The position numbers and the translations under genes were made by a program. Below the pieces are notes generated by a model, which saw only the letters and a list, made by a program, of their open reading frames with translations, ran no database searches and was not told where the DNA came from. DNA of 33,439 bases from Oribacterium sp. WCC10 (lineage in GTDB: Bacteria > Bacillota > Clostridia > Lachnospirales > Lachnospiraceae): the NCBI RefSeq assembly GCF_900113415.1, contig NZ_FOPH01000028.1, forward strand, positions 1-33,439, given 5' to 3'. Shown here in pieces: positions 27,128-32,389 of this stretch (positions are counted from its first letter, which is position 1; every line of letters begins with the position of its first letter).

Positions 27128-27451
27128 TCAGGCACTTACATTTTCCGGTAAGACAGCCCTGTCATCGATGTAGTAATCACAGGTGATCTTACGGAAGTTG
27201 TTGCCATACTTCTCTATGATCTCCGGAAGGTTGTCATTTATGGCATCGAATTCCAGATTCTGTTCCCTGCACCATGATACAGCTTTATCCAATGCCTCAC
27301 CGGCACGACAGGTCCATAATATCAGTTTGTTACCTGATTCACGCTGAGATTTCAGGTATTCTATCAGTGGTATATTGGGTTCTCCGAGTTCAGGCCAGTT
27401 GCTGTAACATAGTGTCCCGTCGAAATCCACGGCAATGATCATGTAATCCAT
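27128..27451 (-). CDS. Small HAD-like phosphatase/hydrolase
   Basis: A 107-residue protein. The ATG at 27451 is chosen for GGAG seven bases upstream; a longer frame begins further away. It shows the HAD motif I VDFDGTLCY, a threonine-containing LWTCRAG (motif II) and the acidic motif ITCDYYIDDRAV. The minimal size without a cap resembles BT0820-like nucleic-acid or nucleotide phosphatases. As first gene of the damage-tolerance cassette it may process damaged termini or nucleotides, which is inference. Confidence 0.8.
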   Translation of the reverse strand: MDYMIIAVDFDGTLCYSNWPELGEPNIPLIEYLKSQRESGNKLILWTCRAGEALDKAVSWCREQNLEFDAINDNLPEIIEKYGNNFRKITCDYYIDDRAVLPENVSA

Positions 27452-27601
27452 AAAATCTCCATTCCGCCGCCTAAAAAGACGGCACAATAGTATGAAAAGT
27501 GTTTTTTACGCTATCTATCTAAGTAAAACAAAGCAAATTTTGGTTCAAAAGCTTCCAAAATACGATTCCCGGACAGATTTATTGCATAAAGATTTTACAG
27601 C

Positions 27602-27645
27602 CGAACAAATGTACGGCATTAATTAATTTATAGCACGTTTGTTCT
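27602..27645 (-). promoter_or_regulatory. Two LexA (SOS)-box-like sites
   Basis: Site one, CGAACAAATGTACG (27602-27615), matches 12 of 14 positions of the Bacillus/Clostridia LexA box CGAACATATGTTCG. Site two at 27632-27645 reads AGAACAAACGTGCT on the minus strand, a weaker match with the GAAC and CGT core retained. They are 30 bp apart and lie about 150-190 bp upstream of the damage-tolerance cassette, in the expected control region. Confidence 0.6.
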
Positions 27646-27985
27646 TTGAAATCAACAAGAAATATAAACCATAGGTGCCTGTCAAAAACTACCTACCATT
27701 GGTGACAGACTACCTATTTAGATAAAGATTCTGAAGATGATTATTCATCAGAGGTGGTGGAGTATGATGAATTAAATAATGATTCTGATAGTAGTATAGG
27801 ATCTATGTTTGGGTTCATGGGATTAATTTTTATGATTGTACTTGTATTATCGGCGAGCTAAAAATGCTGAGAGCTACAGAGTCTTTTTGAGTTTCGTGAT
27901 ACTGTCTTTATACTCGTAATGTAATGACAACTAAAGAATTTAGTGTTAATATCCGATATATAAAGAGATAGGCGGAGCAATGAAT

Positions 27986-28162
27986 AATACTCCCGGAAAG
28001 GATAAACAGAAATGGCAACAATGAATCGTATATACAGTCTGAATAGTACTCGACCTGAATCTACACTCGTAAAACGTTTCGAGAGTAGAGCTCTTTTGGT
28101 ACGCTCATATAAGACTAAGCAAATGCGAGAAATTGTTGTTTTAGCAAAGATCCGGGAGTATT
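27986..28162. repeat. 12-bp perfect inverted repeats 177 bp apart (outer ends)
   Basis: AATACTCCCGGA (27986-27997) and TCCGGGAGTATT (28151-28162) are perfect complements. They bracket a short basic open frame. They could be the ends of a miniature mobile element or a long-range RNA stem; no target duplication is evident. Confidence 0.5.
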
Positions 28163-28164
28163 AG
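28012..28164 (+). CDS. Possible small basic protein
   Basis: A 50-residue frame rich in Arg/Lys (LVKRFESRALLVRSYKTKQM). An AAAGGA site lies about 12 bases upstream of the ATG, which is farther than ideal. The stop lies inside the right copy of the 12-bp inverted repeat, and the left copy lies upstream of the start. I do not recognise it and cannot exclude a chance frame. Confidence 0.25.
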   Translation: MATMNRIYSLNSTRPESTLVKRFESRALLVRSYKTKQMREIVVLAKIREY

Positions 28165-28194
28165 GATTGTAGCAGATAGATAAACATGTTTTGC

Positions 28195-28230
28195 AAACCG
28201 CTTACCTTGTATGAGGGTAGGCGGTTTTTT
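28195..28230 (+). terminator. Intrinsic terminator just upstream of tRNA-Lys-like gene
   Basis: The stem AAACCGC-TACC pairs with GGTA-GCGGTTT around an 8-base loop, and six T residues end at 28230. The tRNA-like gene starts only 4 bases later. Thus transcription from upstream should stop here unless read-through or conditional folding occurs; this could make the terminator part of the control of tRNA-rtcB expression. Confidence 0.7.
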
Positions 28231-28233
28231 AAT

Positions 28234-28357
28234 GCTCCGTTAGCTCAGCTGGTAGAGCACCGGACTTTTAATCCGATGGTCGGGGGTTCGAGGTCTCCGC
28301 TCCGCTTCGGTCGTCGCAAAGCCGACGTCCACCGGACGTCGTGCGACCTGCGGGGCA
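28234..28357 (+). tRNA. Interrupted tRNA-Lys(UUU)-like gene
   Basis: The 5' acceptor strand GCTCCGT (28234-28240), D-arm (GCTC...GAGC), anticodon arm with loop CTTTTAA (anticodon TTT, Lys) and the GGTTCGA of the T-arm are all canonical. The expected 3' acceptor strand does not follow directly. Instead GCGGGGC at 28350-28356 pairs with GCTCCGT over all 7 positions (two G-U), with discriminator A28357. Between lies a structured insert. The first T-stem strand GGGGG can pair with TCTCC at 28294-28298 (three Watson-Crick and two G-U), so the insert here may be 28299-28349, after the T-arm. The T-arm is less clean than in the Arg gene. One anticodon stem pair is mismatched (C-A). No CCA is encoded. 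Function is unproven. Confidence 0.7.
28299..28349 (+). ncRNA. Structured insert in tRNA-Lys-like gene
   Basis: The core at 28313-28347 folds as an outer stem GTCGCA/TGCGAC, a one-sided AAGC bulge, an inner 8-bp stem CGACGTCC/GGACGTCG and a 3-base loop ACC. The same architecture occurs in the tRNA-Arg insert with different bases at paired positions. Exact ends are inferred from tRNA pairing. Confidence 0.65.
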
Positions 28358-28384
28358 TAATGTATTGAGAGAAAGGAAATGACA

Positions 28385-29599
28385 ATGGACGTATTAGAGA
28401 TTAAAGGAAAAGTAAATACAGCAATCTGCTACGCCAGAGTTGTTGAGGATGAAGCAATCGAGCAGATCAGACGTATGTGTGATTATGCCATGACGGAAGG
28501 TTGCAAGATTCGAATCATGCCGGATGTTCATGCAGGTAAAGGATGTACCATAGGAACCACAATGACTATAGCTGACAAGGCAGTTCCTAACGTGGTTGGC
28601 GTCGATATCGGATGCGGAATGTATACGGTAAATCTTGGAAAAGGCGATATTGATTTTGAAAAAGTGGATGAGGCGGCACATTTCATTCCATCTGGTATGA
28701 ATGTCTGGGAAGGTCGTCAGGAGAGATTTGATCTTTCTGGTCTTGCATGTTACAGGGAACTTAAGGATACAAAACGATTGGAAAGATCTCTTGGAACTCT
28801 GGGAGGAGGAAATCATTTTATAGAGATTGATGAATCTGCGGACAGAACTAAATATCTGGTTATACATTCTGGTTCCAGAAACCTTGGAAAACAGGTTGCA
28901 GAACATTATCAGAAACTCGCAATAAATCTGAATCGAGGTTATGGTGATTACCTGGAGAAGCGTGATGAAATCATCAGAACCTACAAGGAGCAGGGACGTA
29001 AGAATGAAATACAAGAGGCGTTAAAACAGCTCCATTGGCAGGTTTATGAGAGTGAAGCCAGTATGCCGGAGGATCTTTGCTATCTGGAGGGAAAATACCT
29101 GGAGGATTACCTTCAAGATGTAGAAATCTGCCAGGCATTCGCTAAACGAAGCCGGGAAAAGATGGCAGAGATTTTACTTGAAAGAACCGGTATGACGGCA
29201 GGTGAGAGCTTCCACACCATTCATAATTATATTGATACAGATGAAATGATTTTACGAAAGGGCGCTATAGCTGCCCATGAAGGTGAAAAAGTACTGATCC
29301 CAATTAATATGAGGGATGGAAGTGTACTTGCAGTTGGTAAAGGGAATCCGGAGTGGAACTATTCAGCTCCACACGGTGCCGGACGAATTATGTCCAGAAC
29401 AAAGGCAAAAAACAGCCTCAGCCTGGACGAGTACAGAGAAACAATGAAGGGTGTATACACCACTTCAATCAATGAGAATACATTAGACGAAGCACCGATG
29501 GCATATAAGAGTCTTGAAGACATCATTGATGTGATTAGAGAATCAGTAGATGTCATTGAAGTGCTAAAACCGATTTACAATTTTAAGGCATCCGACTAA
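28385..29599 (+). CDS. rtcB: RNA-splicing ligase RtcB
   Basis: A 404-residue RNA ligase that joins 2',3'-cyclic phosphate or 3'-phosphate ends to 5'-hydroxyl ends using GTP and manganese. Signatures are MPDVHAGKGCTIGTT, VVGVDIGCGMY (metal-binding Asp and Cys), LGGGNHFIEI (His), HSGSRNLGK, and the nucleotidylated histidine motif SAPHGAGRIMSR. The ATG at 28385 is preferred because GAGAAAGGAA is 7 bases upstream; an in-frame ATG at 28379 is too close to it. Length is that of the family (about 400). The gene begins 27 bases after the interrupted tRNA-Lys-like gene, so both could share one transcript. No archease or RtcA is nearby; KptA is encoded 2 kb downstream. Confidence 0.95.
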   Translation: MDVLEIKGKVNTAICYARVVEDEAIEQIRRMCDYAMTEGCKIRIMPDVHAGKGCTIGTTMTIADKAVPNVVGVDIGCGMYTVNLGKGDIDFEKVDEAAHFIPSGMNVWEGRQERFDLSGLACYRELKDTKRLERSLGTLGGGNHFIEIDESADRTKYLVIHSGSRNLGKQVAEHYQKLAINLNRGYGDYLEKRDEIIRTYKEQGRKNEIQEALKQLHWQVYESEASMPEDLCYLEGKYLEDYLQDVEICQAFAKRSREKMAEILLERTGMTAGESFHTIHNYIDTDEMILRKGAIAAHEGEKVLIPINMRDGSVLAVGKGNPEWNYSAPHGAGRIMSRTKAKNSLSLDEYRETMKGVYTTSINENTLDEAPMAYKSLEDIIDVIRESVDVIEVLKPIYNFKASD

Positions 29600-29606
29600 T
29601 GAACTA

Positions 29607-29634
29607 CCTGTTCTGGTCGGAGTGCCGGAACAGG
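29607..29634 (+). promoter_or_regulatory. Hairpin over the ribosome binding site of the XRE gene
   Basis: CCTGTTCTGG (29607-29616) pairs with CCGGAACAGG (29625-29634) over 10 bp (one G-U), with an 8-base loop. The GG at its 3' edge is part of the AGGAG site for the next gene. It could limit translation of the regulator or protect the end of the rtcB message. Confidence 0.5.
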
Positions 29635-29642
29635 AGTATAAA

Positions 29643-29897
29643 ATGATTACTTTACCTGCCATCGATATGGTGGCAACAGGACAAAATATATCAATGTTGA
29701 GACAGAAGGCAGGATTGTCTGTAAAGGACTTGCAGGATTTCTTTGGGTTTACAACTCCTCAGGCGATTTACAAGTGGCAGCATGGTGCGGCGATGCCTAC
29801 AATTGACAACTTGGTTGCCTTGGCGATGATCTTTGGAGTATCTATGGATGACATAATTGTTGTAGAAGCTGATGCAAGAATGCAGATTAGCGCTTAA
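29643..29897 (+). CDS. XRE-family HTH regulator next to rtcB
   Basis: An 84-residue protein; the ATG at 29643 has AGGAG about 7 bases upstream. The HTH spans about residues 10-66 (ISMLRQKAGLSVKDLQDFFGF, TTPQAIYKWQHGAAMP, then IDNLVALAMIFGVSMDDIIV). It is a lone DNA-binding domain. It lies 43 bp after rtcB and 39 bp before the tRNA-Arg-like gene, so it may control the ligase or the tRNA array. Confidence 0.87.
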   Translation: MITLPAIDMVATGQNISMLRQKAGLSVKDLQDFFGFTTPQAIYKWQHGAAMPTIDNLVALAMIFGVSMDDIIVVEADARMQISA

Positions 29898-29936
29898 AGA
29901 AAACAAAACAGGGATCGGTAAGGCCGGTCCCATCAT

Positions 29937-30059
29937 GCTCGTATAGTTCAAAGGATAGAATAATCGACTACGAATCGATTGATTCAGGTTCGATCTCCGT
30001 TCCACTCCGGTCGGCGCAAAGCTACCGTCCACTGGACGGTATGCGCCCTGATATGAGCA
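29937..30059 (+). tRNA. Interrupted tRNA-Arg(ACG)-like gene
   Basis: The acceptor strand GCTCGTA (29937-29943) pairs with TATGAGC (30052-30058, one G-U), followed by discriminator A. The D-arm (GTTC...GAAT) and anticodon arm ATCGA-CTACGAA-TCGAT (anticodon ACG, Arg) are good. The T-stem TCAGG (29984-29988) pairs perfectly with CCTGA at 30047-30051, immediately before the acceptor strand. Between them, after TTCGA of the T-loop, lies a structured insert. A mature tRNA with a normal 7-base T-loop would need removal of about 51 nt. This gives direct structural support for an intron or insertion in the T-loop. It is the first gene of a three-tRNA array, preceded by a hairpin at 29911-29931. Confidence 0.75.
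29996..30046 (+). ncRNA. Structured insert in tRNA-Arg-like gene
   Basis: The core at 30013-30047 has outer stem GGCGCA/TGCGCC, AAGC bulge, inner stem TACCGTCC/GGACGGTA and loop ACT. Relative to the Lys insert the same positions are paired with changed bases on both strands (for example CGACGTCC/GGACGTCG becoming TACCGTCC/GGACGGTA). The upstream part TCTCCG...CGGTCG is also shared. The insert boundaries have an ambiguity of about two bases. Confidence 0.7.
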
Positions 30060-30063
30060 CTAT

Positions 30064-30141
30064 GGGTAGGTCAAATGACGGAAATTCTGGATGTAAATCC
30101 AGCGACTTCGGTCTGCGTCAGTTTGAGTATCAACCTACCCA
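30064..30141 (+). tRNA. Degenerate tRNA-Tyr(GTA)-like RNA
   Basis: The acceptor strands GGGTAGG (30064-30070) and CCTACCC (30134-30140) pair perfectly, followed by A. An anticodon stem CTGGA/TCCAG encloses TGTAAA, giving GTA, but the loop has 6 bases, one short. A GC-GAC-TTCG-GTC variable arm fits the long arm of tRNA-Tyr. No good D-stem is seen and the T-arm cannot form normally. It may be a pseudogene, a decoy or a minimal tRNA. Confidence 0.5.
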
Positions 30142-30146
30142 AGTAT

Positions 30147-30234
30147 GTTTGCGTGTCCGAGTGGCTGATGGTGCCTCCCCGCTAAGGAGGTGTGCGGTGA
30201 TACCGCACCGGTGGTTCGAATCCACCCGCAAACG
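30147..30234 (+). tRNA. tRNA-Ser(GCT)
   Basis: A complete class II tRNA: acceptor GTTTGCG/CGCAAAC, anticodon stem CCTCC/GGAGG with loop CCGCTAA (anticodon GCT), long variable arm TGCGGTGATACCGCA, T-arm GGTGG-TTCGAAT-CCACC, discriminator G. No insert. CCA is not encoded. It is the last member of the array and the only ordinary one. Confidence 0.93.
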
Positions 30235-30240
30235 TGATCA

Positions 30241-30278
30241 AAGAGGGCGATGATTTGCAGTTGCCCTCTTATTTTTTT
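30241..30278 (+). terminator. Intrinsic terminator of the tRNA array
   Basis: AAGAGGGC (30241-30248) and GCCCTCTT (30263-30270) form an 8-bp stem, followed by A and seven T residues. It lies 7 bases past tRNA-Ser and ends the array. Confidence 0.85.
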
Positions 30279-30434
30279 GAAATCGTGTTTAAAGTTATAA
30301 TATTTGTAAAAACTAATGTTCTTGTAAATGCGGTAATGACGAGTATAATAATTGAAGATAAAAGTTTGAAATATGCACGTATGAGCGTATTTCGTGTGAT
30401 TGCAACTGGGAATAAACATAAGGAGGGCACGAGT

Positions 30435-31088
30435 ATGCTTGGACGGACCCATTTTTTTGTTGGTGCTGCAACAGCACTTATTATATTAAGACCGGAGACG
30501 AAGTCTCTTTTAGTTCCTGGAATGGGAGCAACTGCCATCGGAGGTGTTATCAGTGATATAGATTCAGGAACTTCACAGGCACATCAGGAAGCAGATAAGA
30601 TAGTTATGTCCAGTGTCCTGGCTCTGGCAGCAGTAGTTCTTGGAGAATATCATTATCATCTTGGAATTTATAACAGACTTTTAAGCGACAGCAATGTATA
30701 TCGTATACTTTCCGGTTTTTCAGTATTTATCGGGCTATGTATCTTTGGTATGAAGCAGCCGCATAGATCCTTTATGCATTCATTTCTTGCACTTTTTCTG
30801 TTTACTTCCTGTGTTGAAGTGATATTTCCAACAGTAGCACCTTACTTTGCGATTGGATTTGCCTCACATCTTGTGATAGATCTTCTCAACAAGCGTGGTG
30901 AAAGGTTACTATGGCCTATGAAGAAAAGTTTCAGCTTAAAACTGTGTTCTTCACGTGGATTGATAAATGAATTGCTGATGACTGTGGGAATGATGATATC
31001 TGCAGCATATATCACATCATTAACGACGCCCTCCGGATATATATGGAGCCTGGATAATATAGAAAGAATTTTAGCAAGTTTTTTGTGA
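30435..31088 (+). CDS. YdjM-like (DUF457) membrane metal-dependent hydrolase
   Basis: A 217-residue membrane protein. The ATG at 30435 follows a strong AAGGAGGG site; upstream in-frame codons overlap the tRNA region and are not used. The family signature opens it: GRTHFFVGAATALI, then ISDIDSGTS, with later HRSFMHSFLALFL and FASHLVIDLLNKRG, which supply His and Asp ligands. Four or five hydrophobic segments are present. The biochemical role of the family is poorly known; E. coli YdjM is LexA-regulated. It is not evidently part of RNA repair. Confidence 0.87.
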   Translation: MLGRTHFFVGAATALIILRPETKSLLVPGMGATAIGGVISDIDSGTSQAHQEADKIVMSSVLALAAVVLGEYHYHLGIYNRLLSDSNVYRILSGFSVFIGLCIFGMKQPHRSFMHSFLALFLFTSCVEVIFPTVAPYFAIGFASHLVIDLLNKRGERLLWPMKKSFSLKLCSSRGLINELLMTVGMMISAAYITSLTTPSGYIWSLDNIERILASFL

Positions 31089-31139
31089 GTCAGGGTATGG
31101 TATGATGGATGTATTCAATTAATAAAGAGGAATATAGAG

Positions 31140-31532
31140 ATGTATATACTTCATTTAGAAGATGACATTATTAAGCAGTACCATATCCAAAGAGCATTGG
31201 AAGATGCCTGCTTTTCTGATTTTAAGCTGGATCATGTAAATAATCTTAGTGATGGCATTAAGAATATAGAAAGACAGATAAAAGCAGGAAGACTATACGA
31301 CATTATAATCACTGACATGTGGTATCCAGAAAGAAATAAAGAGGCAGAATCTGCTTCAGGTAAGCAGATTATTAAACTTGTGAATGAAAAAGGATGGAAC
31401 ATTCCTATCATAGTTTGTTCTACTGTTGATTATGAAATTCCCGGAATACTGGGTTCAGTTCATTATGATAAGAATAAGGATTGGGAGCATGAACTTGTAC
31501 GGTTAGTACGAGGGCTGTCACTACATAGGTGA
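31140..31532 (+). CDS. Stand-alone receiver (REC) domain protein
   Basis: A 130-residue protein starting behind AGAGGAA. It has the acidic pair at Asp8-Asp9 (HLEDD), the phosphoacceptor candidate Asp59 in DIIITDMWYP, the Ser/Thr at 94-95 (VCST) and Lys111 (YDKNKDW), the usual receiver set. There is no output domain. The stop is 5 bases before the KptA start and the genes are probably translationally coupled. No histidine kinase is in the window. Its pairing with an RNA-end enzyme is unusual; it might modulate KptA or a partner by phosphorylation, or be a degenerate signalling module. Confidence 0.8.
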   Translation: MYILHLEDDIIKQYHIQRALEDACFSDFKLDHVNNLSDGIKNIERQIKAGRLYDIIITDMWYPERNKEAESASGKQIIKLVNEKGWNIPIIVCSTVDYEIPGILGSVHYDKNKDWEHELVRLVRGLSLHR

Positions 31533-31537
31533 TCAAA

Positions 31538-32128
31538 ATGGATAAGAAAGAAAAGGAAATAAGTAAATTCATCAGTCTGATATTAAGGCATAAACCGGAG
31601 GTCATCGGGATAAGTCTTGATGAACATGGATGGGCAGATGTCAGTGAACTTATTAAGGGGATAGATAAAACACATAAGCTTGATATGGAAATTCTTGAAA
31701 AGATAGTATCAGAGGATGAAAAGCAAAGGTATTCATTTAACGATGATAAAACTCTGATACGTGCCAATCAGGGGCATTCCATAAATGTGGATGTAGAATT
31801 AAAGAACGCTTCTCCTCCTGAAATACTTTGGCATGGGACTGGTGAAAAATATGTCGCATCTATACTTGATCATGGTCTCATCCCTAAATCAAGATTATAT
31901 GTTCATCTGTCAAAAGACTATGATACCGCGGTTAAAGTGGGGAGTCGGCATGGGAAACCGGTTGTATTCAAGATATATGCCGGAAGGATGGCAGAAGGGG
32001 GATATGAGTTTTTTATATCGGAAAATGGTGTATGGCTGGCTAAATATATTCCTAAGGAATTCATAGAAGTATATGAACCGGCTGTTAGTCAAAGGTTGAA
32101 TAAAAAGAAAGTGGTGAAGAATCCATAA
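31538..32128 (+). CDS. kptA: RNA 2'-phosphotransferase (KptA/Tpt1)
   Basis: A 196-residue protein. The ATG at 31538 has AGGTGA upstream; an earlier in-frame GTG overlaps the previous stop. The family tetrad Arg-His-Arg-Arg is present as R17-H18 (LRHKP), R64 (KQRYSF) and R119 (KSRLYVHLS). WHGT (98-101), HLSKDYDTAV and FFISENGVWLAKYIP (158-172) are also typical. The enzyme uses NAD+ to remove an internal 2'-phosphate from RNA, the mark left by fungal/plant-type tRNA splicing, or to act on RNA termini. Bacterial roles are unclear. Nearby rtcB and interrupted tRNAs make an RNA repair or splicing function plausible. RtcB itself does not leave a 2'-phosphate, so a direct coupling is not established. 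Confidence 0.93.
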   Translation: MDKKEKEISKFISLILRHKPEVIGISLDEHGWADVSELIKGIDKTHKLDMEILEKIVSEDEKQRYSFNDDKTLIRANQGHSINVDVELKNASPPEILWHGTGEKYVASILDHGLIPKSRLYVHLSKDYDTAVKVGSRHGKPVVFKIYAGRMAEGGYEFFISENGVWLAKYIPKEFIEVYEPAVSQRLNKKKVVKNP

Positions 32129-32200
32129 GTATGAGCAGTAACGATGATGAGCTTCTAGGTATGTAACTGATGAATCCAACAAAAAAAGAACCTCGAATCC

Positions 32201-32273
32201 ATGAAGCACACGCCATTTCATCTACCGTTCTTAGTTTCATCACGAATCGTTTCAGATCTGTGAAGCACTCGCC
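32201..32273. repeat. Direct repeat upstream of the WYL regulator
   Basis: TGAAGCACACGCCA (32201-32214) and TGAAGCACTCGCCA (32260-32273) agree at 13 of 14 positions, 59 bp apart. They lie in the 261-bp gap between kptA and the WYL gene and could be binding sites or remnants. Confidence 0.4.
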
Positions 32274-32293
32274 ACATCTCTTTGACTTGTCTA

Positions 32294-32317
32294 CATTGTA
32301 TCGGTTTTTGTACAATG
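32294..32317. promoter_or_regulatory. Operator-like inverted repeat before the WYL regulator
   Basis: CATTGTA (32294-32300) and TACAATG (32311-32317) form a perfect 7-bp inverted repeat with a 10-base spacer, centred about 85 bp before the WYL gene. A TTGACT sequence at 32283 lies close by. This would suit autoregulation by a dimeric repressor. Confidence 0.45.
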
Positions 32318-32389
32318 AGTCAACATGAAAATATTTTTTATTTTTCGACAAAATGATTTCATATAGTAAACCAGGGAGGCTGCTAATTA

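Larger units (their letters stand above)
27646..28194. other. Gene-poor stretch with remnants and repeats
   Basis: No clear full gene is seen. ACTACCTA occurs twice at 27688-27695 and 27709-27716, exactly 21 bp apart. An open frame ending at 27861 encodes an acidic stretch and then a hydrophobic segment (SMFGFMGLIFMIVLVLSAS), and could start at GTG 27754. It looks like the end of a small membrane protein or a decayed gene. A 50-residue frame at 28012-28164 is listed separately. Confidence 0.5.

Noticed and set aside
27688-27716. Two ACTACCTA repeats 21 bp apart as iterons or operator sites
   Set aside because: Only two short copies and no replication or regulator gene beside them; possibly an IS end. 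Not enough support.
28186-28368. A 60-residue frame over the tRNA-Lys-like gene
   Set aside because: Its LAQLVEHRTFNP stretch is the usual artefact of translating a tRNA gene in this frame; no ribosome binding site.
28299-30059. Inserts as hammerhead, HDV-like or twister ribozymes, or as group I introns
   Set aside because: I found no hammerhead core (CTGATGA with GAAA; the Arg copy has only a broken CTGATATGAG), and I could not fit the HDV double-pseudoknot or the twister core. At about 51 nt the inserts are far too short for group I. A covariance search would be needed to exclude divergent ribozymes.
30041-30434. Open frames across the tRNA array and a longer start for the YdjM-like gene at 30234
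   Set aside because: They run through tRNA-Tyr-like, tRNA-Ser and the terminator. The strong AAGGAGGG site marks the real start at 30435.
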